Shown here: positions 1-8,895 of the stretch, one piece after another
Layout: every line of letters begins with the position of its first letter
How positions within the stretch are numbered: the stretch's first letter is position 1
Source: Bremia lactucae
Lineage: Eukaryota; Oomycota; Peronosporomycetes; Peronosporales; Peronosporaceae
NCBI RefSeq assembly: GCF_004359215.1
Contig: NC_090614.1
Span: 3,599,796 to 3,620,574 of the forward strand
Reading direction: 5' to 3'
Length of the DNA: 20,779 nt
Program-made: the position numbers and the translations under genes
Notes under the pieces: generated by a model
Databases searched by the model: none
Told to the model about the DNA's origin: nothing
Seen by the model: the letters and a program-made list of their open reading frames with translations, nothing else

Positions 1-930
1 ATCGTATATACGGACCATGCGTCATTACGCACGGCCGTCAATAGCCCACACCTCTCGCAAAGAATGGCGAGGTGGCTATCCTTCTTCGCGGAGTATAACT
101 TCTCCGTCGAATATAAACCAGGACGACTTAATGTCGTCGCTGATGCGTTATCACGCCGACCCGATTTCGAGTCAGCAGTGCACCCCAACAGTAAAAGTGA
201 TCTTACTGTTGCAACACTCACTACGAGTGTTCCATCATCAACCTTAGTTGATGAAATAAAGAAAGCCTATAAAGAAGATAAGGACCTTCTTTGTCTGATG
301 GATCATTTAATGAATCCATCCGATAAATCTTTTAAAGATCTACCGGCTTTATATCGATCGTCATCCGATCGATACACAACACGTAACGGCTTATTGTATT
401 ACACAGCCGTTACCGGCGACACCCCACGTGTCGTCGTCCCGACTCACAATGATTTGCGCTTGCGCATCATGTATGAGTGTCACGATGCTCCAACAAGTGG
501 ACATCGTGGACGTGAGAAGACTTACCTCACGGTAAGTCGATACTTTTACTGGCCCCGCCAGTATCAGTTTGTGCGCAAGTACATTCGTGCTTGCGAGGTT
601 TGTCAACGGGTGAAGCCTAGCCCTTCATCCCGCGCACCTCATCAACCTCTACCACTCCCGGCAGAGTGTTGGCAGTCCGTATCTATGGACTTCGTCTTCG
701 GATTTCCCGAAGACGAACACAAAAACAATGGAATCCTTGTTTTTGTAGACAGATTCAGCAAGATGGTACACCTTGCTGCGGTACCAGAGTCGATTACGGC
801 TCCGGGTTGTGCCCGTGTCTTTATCGACACGGTATTCAAACTCCATGGGTTACCCCGTGAATTAGTTTCGGATAGAGATATACGTTCTGGCACTAGTTGC
901 CACTCATTTCTACGAATTACTGTCCCTTGA
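1..930 (+). CDS. Ty3/gypsy pol fragment: end of RNase H plus integrase (element 1, both ends incomplete)
   Basis: The frame is open from base 1 to the stop at 928-930. Codons 4-12 read TDHASLRTA and codons 45-53 VADALSRRP, the usual end of gypsy RNase H. The integrase zinc finger follows with H161, H168, C198 and C201. The catalytic core starts at SMDFVFGFPE (first catalytic Asp = codon 230) and reaches VSDRD (second Asp = codon 291). Homology stops just after that, near base 883, so the last 15 or so codons look like foreign sequence and the catalytic Glu is absent. An intact integrase would insert the retroelement cDNA into nuclear DNA; this piece cannot. It is the best-preserved pol segment here and closely resembles the integrase of minus-strand element 3. 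The start lies outside the window. Identification as Ty3/gypsy is firm; the exact breakpoint is not. Confidence 0.9.
   Translation: MVYTDHASLRTAVNSPHLSQRMARWLSFFAEYNFSVEYKPGRLNVVADALSRRPDFESAVHPNSKSDLTVATLTTSVPSSTLVDEIKKAYKEDKDLLCLMDHLMNPSDKSFKDLPALYRSSSDRYTTRNGLLYYTAVTGDTPRVVVPTHNDLRLRIMYECHDAPTSGHRGREKTYLTVSRYFYWPRQYQFVRKYIRACEVCQRVKPSPSSRAPHQPLPLPAECWQSVSMDFVFGFPEDEHKNNGILVFVDRFSKMVHLAAVPESITAPGCARVFIDTVFKLHGLPRELVSDRDIRSGTSCHSFLRITVP
122..832. repeat. Chain of short, mostly perfect inverted repeats inside the integrase frame
   Basis: Successive stem-loops (left arm / right arm): 122-127/133-138, 186-194/203-211, 213-219/225-231, 235-242/247-254, 271-277/286-292, 297-303/314-320, 352-360/366-374, 383-391/405-413, 417-422/428-433, 481-487/502-508, 519-526/531-538, 547-553/557-563, 574-582/587-595 (one G-T), 608-615/623-630 (one G-T), 691-701/707-717, 719-728/737-746, 764-769/781-786 and 813-819/826-832. 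Arms are 6-11 bases and loops 3-14. The longest are TTCGTCTTCGG (691-701) and ACAAAAACAA (719-728), each with an exact reverse complement 5-8 bases downstream. The frame stays open through all of them, so the repeats coexist with coding. Their role is unknown. Confidence 0.85.
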
Positions 931-1121
931 ACTGCAATTTATTAAGCTCTACGAGCTTGTACGACTCACACAGTTATAACCCTTATAAGTTCTATTAGAC
1001 TAAGTGACTCGTGAGTCTATAATGCTTTCTCTGACATAAGGAGCGATGTAGCTTCGCTACACCTGTTACCATTTGTCGTCAATCTACGCATGTGTTTTTG
1101 TAAGACTAAGCGTCTGCTACA
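884..1121 (+). other. Junction and probable LTR tail/leader ahead of element 2 gag
   Basis: Integrase similarity of element 1 ends near 883 and a gag start appears at 1122. The stretch between carries no gene. It contains TATA-like runs around 977-988 and a hairpin (TGTAGC, loop TTC, GCTACA) near 1047-1061. Its position just before a gag start suggests the end of a 5' LTR and untranslated leader, but no TG...CA boundary or primer binding site could be fixed. Confidence 0.35.
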
Positions 1122-2510
1122 ATGGATATTCCCCCCGAACTTCAGGGGCGAAATTGAGAAGCTCAAACTTTTTTGGGCTAGATCACATAGAACTCATCAA
1201 TTCCCAGTGCCCACAGGTTCTGAATGCAAGACTTGAAGCCTTTATGCAATATGAATGTTCCCTTCGGACAGGACTATTTAACAGTATCTATGCCGACTAG
1301 GTACATTTTTGTACAAAACCCGGAGCATAAGGCATGCCCTCTTGTTGTCAATTTTAAGACATATGAGAGTAAAGAGAAAATAAACCTCCTTTTTTGGATC
1401 AAGCAGATGGATGTGGTGATAGCCTCTGCCATGCTCCTAACAAAACAACAAAAGGTGGTCTTGGCCATTTCTAAGCTCGGTGATAGAGCCATTAAATGGG
1501 CATCACATGTAGCATGTCAGTACACAACATTTTTTACACGTGGGATTCGCGAAACAGCAAATGAGTACAAGTTTGCCATTCCGATACCAGTCTGAATACA
1601 TTTCTAAATGTTGCGGATTGCGGTCAATATAGAATGCATCATCGAGGCAACTGCTTTTGCCACATTTGCACGTGAGGATCTGATCGGTCGCTTCAGTCGC
1701 TTCAGTGGATACTTGGCAATTAAACTTTATAAGCAGTTTGATACTAACATCAAACGCACAACTCGCGTTGGGAGTCTCGTATATCCGGTATTCTCTTCGA
1801 ATGCCAGTAAACTCGGGTACGTTCGACGGTATGATTCGGGTCAAGAATTCGAAAGTCAAAATACGCTCCTTGGCTTGACGCACGTAGTATAATCGGAAGA
1901 CAAGTGCCGACAGCAATCATTGTACTCGCACCCGTAGCCATTCTTCACTCCTTGTCTCTACGCACGCGCTCCGTTTGATTTCGGCGTGTTTCACCGCCAG
2001 ATCAGAAGTTTTGATTGCGGTCACGATTTTTAGCTGGTAAACGGAACCTTCGGGACTATGTTCAACATATAAGAGTAATTATTACCGTTCATCATCAAAT
2101 CCCAGTGCAAGAAGCGATTTTAGTCAGGGGTTTGCCGGGACGAAATTGTACCGATTCCATCCTGCTACTTTAAAGCGACTGTTGCCATGGCGTTACGTGC
2201 CGAGTTCGACCTTTAAGTCTTCTCGCGCCACTACGCCAAAAAAATTGTAAAAGCTCTTCGTGCACATTAGGTGTGTCTAACAGATTGGAGCACATGAGTC
2301 TTAGCCTTGTTAAGGAAAAAAGAACAGATTCAAGCTGTGGAACACCAGAGACATCCGTAAAATTTATATGTGCCGGAGTACTAAGCACTTGCGCCCGGCT
2401 TGTCCGTCGCAAAACCGCGCAAAGCTCGAAAGAGCAGTAACACTACCTCCTACCAGAACTCTGAAACGGTTCGGGAAAACGCCGATACCCAATAGGGGTG
2501 GGGCGTCCTA
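1122..2510 (+). pseudogene. Decayed Ty3/gypsy gag (element 2)
   Basis: The ATG at 1122 opens with MDIPPELQGR, a typical start for oomycete gypsy gag, and meets a stop two codons later. The capsid region is then readable at about 1290-1510 (YESKEKINLLFWIKQMD and AISKLGDRAIKWA) and again at about 2014-2080 (LRSRFLAGKRNLRDYVQ), with frames changing between blocks. A basic, cysteine-containing tail near 2380-2500 sits where the zinc knuckle would be. Gag would form the virus-like particle that packages the element RNA. Many stops and shifts make it nonfunctional. Block order and strand agree with the protease, RT and integrase remnants downstream. The 1600-2000 stretch is the least recognisable part. 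Confidence 0.65.
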
Positions 2511-2589
2511 CTAAGGATTTTCGGACTTCTAGGAGGTAAGGGTCAACAGAGTTTAGCCACAGAGCCCTAGGGTTAACAGCACGGGTCGT

Positions 2590-3220
2590 GACTACAAGTC
2601 CTACTTGTTAGTCGCAAGGGCGAGTATTAAGGGCTTCGATAAGCCATGGTCAATTTATATTGTCTCAGGAGCGTCGTGCAGCTATGCTCTACGTCGTCCC
2701 TTTGAAGAAAATTTGATGTGTTTAAGTTGCGTTACTCCTCATCGGATATCGGAGTGAACATAGGCTCTTGTATAGAGTAAACTAAGGTTGTTGAACCTGC
2801 ACAACTTGGGAACATGCACGTTCCGGCCTCTATGAAGTGCATTGCCCCGCATCGGAAAGTCGGATACGGCGAGACGCGACGCAACTACCATGTCACACTG
2901 TGATAATAGCGAGAAGCTATATGCACTTGTTAATAGTGTGACTGGTAACGTTGAAGGTGATATAAGCTTGAGGCTATCTCATCGCTACACGCTCTCTTAA
3001 AGCTCGACGAAATGTTTGTCGATGAGTTTGGCTAGGTCTTAAAGGCTGGTGAATATCTGAGATGGTGGTAATTCGACCAGATATTGAGTTAAATTAATCG
3101 TCGTTTATGGATGAAGCTGTTCTTACGGAAACGAATGCGGCAATCATTGCGCGAATTAAATCATCGATCCTAAACAGTCCACTATTTATTCTTTTTCTAA
3201 GCAAATGAATATTAAGACGA
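2590..3220 (+). pseudogene. Decayed aspartic protease and protease-RT linker (element 2)
   Basis: About 2605-2690 reads VARASIKGFDKPWSIYIVSGASCSYA, laid out like the gypsy protease block in which an LIDSGAS-type loop carries the catalytic Asp; here the Asp position is a Val codon (2662-2664). From about 2915 to 2985 the translation KLYALVNSVTGNVEGDISL resembles the linker that precedes RT in oomycete gypsy polyproteins. Everything between is heavily shifted. The protease would cut Gag-Pol; with Asp lost and frames broken it cannot act. Confidence 0.55.
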
Positions 3221-3221
3221 A

Positions 3222-3965
3222 ATGTGTCGAAATGCACCGTCAGCATTACCTCCTGACAGAGGTGTACGTCATGAAAGTGACTTGGTTCCTGGAACCATAA
3301 ATTGTATATACGACAGCGGCCTTTACCAAAGGAACAGTGTGACGTCATCGATGACTTCTTTCGTGCTTAGCACGAGTCTAGCATGGTACGAGAGCAAATT
3401 TTCCCACTCGACTCCGACGTTTTGTGTCGAAAAGCCAAATGGTAAATGGCGCATTGTGCTTAATGCTGCTACCATACCAGCACAGACATCAATTCTTTTA
3501 AAGAACGTCCTTCAGAACAATATAGTGGGATGTAGGAGGTAAAGTGCGCTCCACTTAGTTATGCTTTTGTCAGATGCTTATGCGAGCTAGTGACATCCCG
3601 CTTACAGCGGTTAGCACCCCAAGCGGAATGCTATGGGAGTGCTTTGTAGTGCTACATGGACTTTCCAACGTCCCGGCAACGTTTAATCGTCTAGTGGCGC
3701 AACTGCTCCGGCCTCATCAAGGTTATGCACAGACTTACTGACATTTGTATCCGAAGTTATGCGCGTCAGGGTCGGTCGGATGTAAGAAAACACACACAGC
3801 CCATTTGCGAGCCGTGCTCGAGTGCATGCTGCATGCGCACATTAAGTTGTATGCCAACGTTATTAAATACATATACGTTGCAGGAGAAATTTCGTTTTTA
3901 GGATGCTTCATTAGGAAGCGAAGCGTTAAAGCAGATCCTGCAAAGGTTAAAGCCATAGCTGTTGC
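3222..3965 (+). pseudogene. Decayed reverse transcriptase (element 2)
   Basis: The block starts with ALPPDRGVRHESDLVPGT (about 3240-3295), the conserved entry to gypsy RT. It continues with STPTFCVEKPNGKWRIV and LNAATIPAQT (about 3400-3490), then DIPLTAVSTPSGMLWECFV (about 3592-3650) and the palm region to about 3738. The YFDD catalytic box is destroyed: where TAC-TTT-GAT-GAC should stand, only TACTGAC remains (about 3736-3742), which also makes a stop. The frame resumes with AHLRAVLECM, FLGCFIRKRS and ADPAKVKAIA, ending near 3962. The next expected module, RNase H, is present but on the other strand. Confidence 0.85.
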
Positions 3966-4711
3966 GTAAGTGGCAAAACAGAATAAATGCTCCTTGTCGA
4001 TAGAATATCGATAAAAGCTTGCACTCAATCGAGCTGACAATTTATGTCTGATGAAACTTTGATGCTGTCAAGAGCAAAAAGCAAAGCCACCTACAAATCA
4101 TCCATATTTCGAGCGGATTTAATCAGTTATCGGTGACGTTAATGGGCAAGCTCATAATCAGGGCGGCGTGATAACGGATCAGCCAAAACATATTACTTTC
4201 TCGGCTTTTGCTTCACTTCAAAGTTGCACTCGGCGAAGAGATAAAGTCGCGAGCCATATTTTGTACGATATGTGGCGCCTAAGTCGCGGTGCGTAAAGGC
4301 ACGTGATCTCTTTAGATCACAAAAGGCTTTGAGCCAAGTAAATGTACTCTGAATTTGTAAAAAGTATACTTCGCCCTGAACATGAAAGTTCTACTTTGCA
4401 GCTTTAAAGCTGTCTAGATTCGAGCGTTTCCGTCCATCTTATCTGTTTGTGACAGAGCGCTGCCTGTGGAAAAATCAGATGCGTCACAGACGACACTGAA
4501 AGGCCAATTAGGATTTCGCTGAGCCAAAATTAGGCAAGGATGAGATTGTCATTGACTGCTTCGAAAGCATCAACTTCGGTGCTTCGTTAGCACCAATCTG
4601 CATCCTTCTTAAGAAGAGTGGATAGTGGCCGAGCCATATGCGCGTAATTTCGCTGTACTTGTGCAAGTAATTGGCTAGGCCTAGCCACGAATTCTCCCTG
4701 TGTTGTTATTC
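3966..4711 (-). pseudogene. RNase H segment of element 2, inverted relative to its flanks
   Basis: Read on the minus strand from about 4711 leftward this gives WLGLANYLHKYSE, then ARPLSTLLKKDADW, VVCDASDF (RNase H catalytic region, about 4476-4495), RVHLLGSKPF and LSRRPDYELAH, and ends near 3970 with LSARLSASFYRYSIDK. That is the stretch expected between the RT end (ADPAKVKAI, plus, ends near 3962) and the integrase start (DVKCQILAEAYDT, plus, begins near 4712). Each module of element 2 appears once, with only this one flipped. RNase H would remove the RNA strand of the cDNA hybrid; this copy has several stops and shifts. An independent fragment inserted at this spot is possible but less simple. 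Confidence 0.75.
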
Positions 4712-5437
4712 ACTACGATAAGGACGTTAAGTGTCAAATCCTGGCTGAGGCATATGATACTGTTTGTAGTGTTTTTTTTCGGTTGAGAGAAGACCTATGG
4801 CTCCGTGAGCAAGAGTTATTGGTGGTCCGAACTTTATTAATGGGTAAGCACCTATGTTCGCTCATGTAAAACGTGCCAATGGGCTAAACACTCGGCACAT
4901 GCAACGACACCGCTTGCCAGCATGCCCTTACCCACTGGGTGTTGGGAGTGCGGCAGTATGCGCTTTGCGTTTGGCCTACCGAATGACTCGGCCGGTAACA
5001 CGGGCGTCGTTGTCTTTATTAAGCGCTTGAGTAGAATGGCTCATTAAGGGCTGTGCTGGATATTATTCATGGTGAAGGTATATAAAGGCTGTACATTGAT
5101 CGTGTGTTTAAATAAGACGGATTGCGAGTTGCAATTGTCTCCGATAGAGACTCACGCTCTACGGGCGCCGCAGAGAACGTCTTCAATGAAACGATTAACA
5201 CGCTAGGTCTGACCATCGGTCTGCGGATGATCTGTTATGGACATGTCCAATCTGGTGCCAAGAACCCTGAAGATCGACTTGTATATGGTATGCGAGCTGT
5301 GACACCAAAGCGCCGGAGCACAATGCTCCTGGTTGTTGCGTTTGCGTTAAAAAACGCTGTGCTTACCTTACAGGCTATACTCCGCTTTACGTGAATGGCC
5401 CCACACACCCGCGCGTTCTATGGACATTGCAACCACA
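4712..5437 (+). pseudogene. Decayed integrase (element 2)
   Basis: HYDKDVKCQILAEAYDT (from about 4711) marks the integrase entry. The paired cysteines of the zinc finger are in SCKTCQWAKHSAHA (about 4861-4905). The core region PTGCWECGSMRFAFGLP (about 4934-4985) shows Arg where the first catalytic Asp should be. IVSDRDSRS follows near 5130-5160, then VTPKRRSTMLLVVAFALKN (about 5298-5355). The frame shifts at about 5370, after which TGYTPLYVNGPTHPRV continues in another frame to about 5417. Past 5437 the sequence changes to LTR-like DNA of opposite orientation, so the C-terminal integrase domain of this element is missing. Confidence 0.8.
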
Positions 5438-5444
5438 AGATTCA

Positions 5445-5556
5445 GTATTAGCTAAATTGCACTGATAACAGTGAAGATGAGGTGCCTCCGAATACCTCAC
5501 GCACACGACGTAAAGAGGAAGATTTTTAAGTAGCTAAGAGCCTTAGCTACTAAAGT
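5445..5556 (-). mobile_element. Truncated LTR fragment, probably the 3' LTR of element 3
   Basis: Read on the minus strand this stretch aligns by eye with the LTR at 18201-18725 over roughly its 18583-18690 part. Shared words include TTAGCTACTT, ACGTCGTGT and GAGGCACC. Both LTR ends are missing. It directly follows segment 5557-5960, whose relative lies just before the LTR at 18201, so the order (3' segment, then LTR, on the minus strand) fits the end of element 3. Its left edge abuts the integrase of element 2. Confidence 0.55.
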
Positions 5557-5960
5557 TCAATAGCAAAGCCCGTGCGCTTAGCCTGCGAGGCCGCAAAGCT
5601 GGCAACCACACGACTCAGTTCAGCTGACAGTGATGTTAACCTTTCAGTAGACGCTCATGGGTCTACTGCGGGTATTAGTTCACCCTCAATCCAATTGGAG
5701 GTGACTGGTACGGGTCAGCGTTCTCATCCGACTCGGTGACTAATGTTGAGGCCTCCGGTACGCCCTAGGCCGAGTCAGCCAAACCTATGGGTTCTGGCAT
5801 GACAATCATCAAAGAGGCTACAGCGAAGTTATTTACCTCGTCGGATCTTTTGGTGACGAACTCTCTTGTGACGACCCCAACGACGGTGACAATTCTGTTT
5901 TGCTGCAATGCATCACTATGTACGACGTGATCGTAAATGTCACTTCCAAAAGAGTGCTAA
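5557..5960 (-). mobile_element. 3' internal segment of element 3 (post-integrase region)
   Basis: This stretch is similar, base by base for about 400 bases, to 17680-18095 in the opposite orientation. Both strands of the pair give related peptides. On this minus strand PEPIGLADSA and SFAASQAKRTGF match SEPEGLTNVA and SFAASQATRTGF in the other copy. On the plus strand KPVRLACEAAKL matches KPVRVACEAAKL. The orientation relative to the LTR is the same in both copies, placing the segment between integrase and 3' LTR. A roughly 38-base motif around ATTTACGATCAC is imperfectly duplicated at about 5920-6005. The product is unknown. Confidence 0.5.
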
Positions 5961-6822
5961 TGGTAGTGCTAGCATGCATCACCCGAAACGAAGTGATCGT
6001 AAAGATCAATTCGAACGTAACATAATCTCATATCACCATTAATCAACGGGAGAGAGACCGCAATACGTTGCGTTTTCACCCAAAAAGAAACCCTGGTTGC
6101 CCTATGAGGGCAATATAATTCGTTGGTCTGGTATGACCAGCGAAATTTGTTCGAATCATTCAGGCTTCTTAAGCCTGGTGAGGGCGAGATCGAATTTTTC
6201 TTTGATGCTTTTATCTGCATCGATGGTTCACCTGCAAGCATGCAAATGATAAAAATTTCTTGTTCCAAGCTTGTAAAACATTCATTTAGAATTTGTAAAG
6301 CGCAGGCTGCAAGGCCTGGATTGACAAACTGGCAATTTATCGTGCCAATATACAAAAGGGATTGTTGTCGATCACGCTATAAGCTGCACCGTTTGTCTAG
6401 ATATGCAGGCTTACCTTGCCTCTCGTGGAGGAATTTCATGTCCCAGCTGCTTAAAGAGCTGTCGAACGAGACCCCAAAAGTCCATTGTTTGTTGGAAACG
6501 AGGTTCCCAGTTTTCATGCAAGGGGTGGGGAGAATTATTCGGGTTTAACTTACTCGTCTAACACAACCTATTAACATGATTAAAATCGCGTCCTCTGTCA
6601 CTTGCGGGAGGACGTTGATTAAAATGTTCCCGTCGTCGTGACTTAGTGTCGACGGTTGCTAATGTATGTTGTGAACAGTTGCAACATTAAGGTCAATGTG
6701 AGGTAGACCAAAGATTGAGTGAGCGAGTTCGTCAAACACTTCGAGGTGAGCTGGTTACAGCTCGTTAAGAGATTTCATCTTTCAAGGATGAAGTGAGACG
6801 TTTCAAATTGAGACTATCAGTC
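5961..6822 (-). other. Poorly readable 3' part of element 3, with a chromodomain-like patch
   Basis: No open gene is credible here. On the minus strand near 6520-6430 the reading HENWEPRF followed by LVRQLF resembles the end of a gypsy integrase chromodomain (the usual ...SWEPR...LV..Y pattern), which would steer integration to chromatin. The rest is unrecognised. Three perfect small hairpins stand close together: 6097-6103/6107-6113, 6128-6132/6136-6140 and 6161-6167/6171-6177. Frames of about 130-140 codons on each strand around 5969-6548 match nothing I recognise. Confidence 0.4.
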
Positions 6823-8120
6823 TTACCGGATGCCTTGGACCGTTCCGTTGTGATTCGGACCCGGAGAAAGCCTTGTACTGGAAGTACGGGCGGAGACGCT
6901 TGAACTAAAATGCAGCATGCGTGCGCATCCTACAAGACAGCTCGATCGTGTACGCATTGCCTTGAAATTCTGTACACGGAAAGGGCCGAAATATCTGAGC
7001 AGTAATTTATTACTACGCACATTTTCATAATATATTTGATTAACTAATCGTAGACAGTAGGATTAGATCATTAACTTTTATAAAAGAACGTTTGCTTTTC
7101 TATGTTTGTCAGAGTTCCGTTTCTGTCGGTCCACCGCATCAGAGATGATGTTCGGTTCGAAGCGAACTTCTGCCTCTCGAGCCAGCAGAAATTCTCCTGC
7201 TGACTCAATTTCTTTTAAGGATCAGTGCGCTCGGTGCGCACTAAAGATATATTCTCCTTTCCAGTGAAAGCTTTATTGCTCTCTCCCTGATACTACTATT
7301 GTCGATGGTGAATAAATTAGCATCGTAATTATTAAAGTCAGCAATAGTCTTTGGTTTTGTCTTGTTCGATGTTGATTTAAATTTCATCTACGGATGAGCC
7401 AGAGCAAAATTATTCTTTGCTCAAGTGAGTCCCTCCTACCAATGTAAGAGCCACATTTAAACAAGATGGATATTCGTGGATGGCGTAAATATTCACAAAA
7501 AACGATGCATGCTTTGTTGATGCATGCACCGATTTGTTGATGGCAAATTCTGCCGTCGGTTAGAGCTCACTCCGAATCGTAAACGTGTGGACGTATCTGC
7601 AAACTATTCAATCCAGGAAACGATTTGCACGTCCTATTTGACCATCTGTTTTAGGATGGTTAGAACTTGACATTTCCAGCTGTTTTAAAAGTGATTCGAA
7701 GACAGAAAACAGTGTCAATACTTTCCGTGAATCGGGGATCTCAATCGAAATCAGTTCATGGGTTAACCCATGGAGTCGAGATATCGTGTCAATAGAGATA
7801 CAATCACAGCCTTCGGCTGTAATAAACTTCTTAGTTGCAACAAGATGTATTATCTCGCTAAAAAAAAAACATAAGAGTGTTAGTGTTCGTGTAAGCGTTT
7901 TCGAAAAAAATGCACTTGAAGTTCATCGATACGGACTGTTAACACTTTGCCAAAACAGGTAAATGTATCGATCTCTCACGCCCACGGGACCCACTTATTG
8001 ATTGGTGCATCAAGACACTCATACATGATGCGAACACGGGAGTTAATAATAGATAGAGCGACGACACGAGGTGTGTCGCCAGTAATGTCTACATAATACA
8101 GAAACCCATAGTATCGAGCT
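6823..8120 (-). pseudogene. Decayed integrase (element 3)
   Basis: Reading leftward on the minus strand: GDTPRVVA and RVRIMYECLDAPISG (about 8090-7990) parallel GDTPRVVV and RLRIMYECHDAPTSG of element 1, with the first zinc-binding His changed to Leu. The rest of the zinc finger is deleted, because GRER runs almost at once into QSVSMNF (about 7945-7915), where the first catalytic Asp is Asn. HLVATKKFITAE and SIDTISRLHGLTHEL (about 7830-7750) continue the core, then SSNHPKTDGQI near 7640. The C-terminal domain ends the block: SNKLLLRYFGPFRV (about 7010-6970) and, one frame over, NAYTIEL...RMRTH. Several stops and shifts are present. It is the same subfamily as element 1. Confidence 0.8.
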
Positions 8121-8319
8121 GACGAAGATCCATGCAATGTCGCAATCCTTTCAAAGATTGTTGTGACAGAATTCTGAGCTGTTATAACAAACTTTTACGA
8201 GCGTTATCTGCTTTTTAGTCTGTTCTTACGTCGTTCAAAAATGTTGTCGACGATACACTTATTGCTTAAACAGTGGGCTTATCCTCATTGTTGTTTTGCG
8301 CAGCCAGCTCGGAATCGGG

Positions 8320-8895
8320 CCGGCGCGAAAGAACATCAGCCGCGACATTAGGCCTTCCTAAATATTCTCCAACAAGAAGTTTACTCCGCGAAAAAGACTA
8401 TAATTTCGCATATTTTTCGATACTGGTGGACTGTTTACGGCCGTGTGTAACGACGCGTGATCCGTAAAAACAATAAACGGTCTATCTTCGTAAAAATAGA
8501 CCGTACACTTAGCCGGTGCGTATTTCATGGCAAGGAGTTCTTTGTCATGCACAGGATAATTCCCCTCAGCTAGTTGAAGCTGGCGTGACGGATAGCAGAT
8601 GACGCGCTATACACCGTCTGTGTCATATTGCATTAACGAACAGCGATTGCAAGATCGCTGGCGTCACATACCACATGTAATGGTCTACCTTGGTCCGCGA
8701 TCGCCAGGATTGGCGATAACATCAAGCTTTGCTTGATACCCGAAACGGAACGCTGACAATTAGCGTTTCATGATATTTTACATTTTTTCTTTAAAAACAA
8801 GAGATATGCAAAGTCATTTCGGCATATTGCGCGACAGATCAAGTGTAGGCGCTTGTACACCTTGATCTGATAGCGCCTTCGAAATTAACAACGAA
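8320..8895 (-). pseudogene. Decayed RNase H (element 3)
   Basis: On the minus strand the block enters with AQYAEMT and SLVFKEK-like remnants of the RT-RNase H connection (about 8850-8780). It continues with KQSLMLSPILAIADQGRPL and HVVCDASDLAIA (about 8735-8655, catalytic Asp region intact), then GNYPVHDKELLAMKYAPAK (about 8565-8510), RPFIVFTDHASLHTAVNSP (about 8490-8430) and, after a frame change, RPNVAADVLS-like words near 8360. Stops interrupt it. To the right the strand of similarity flips: RT lies on the plus strand. Confidence 0.8.

Noticed and set aside
1503..1916. A 137-codon minus-strand frame with several cysteines.
   Set aside because: It lies antisense to element 2 gag, the cysteine spacing fits no zinc finger I recognise, and no promoter-like context was seen.
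6123..6548. A 141-codon plus-strand frame, with a 128-codon minus frame overlapping at 5969-6355.
   Set aside because: Neither resembles a known protein; the stretch lies inside the 3' part of element 3 between the chromodomain-like patch and the LTR fragment.
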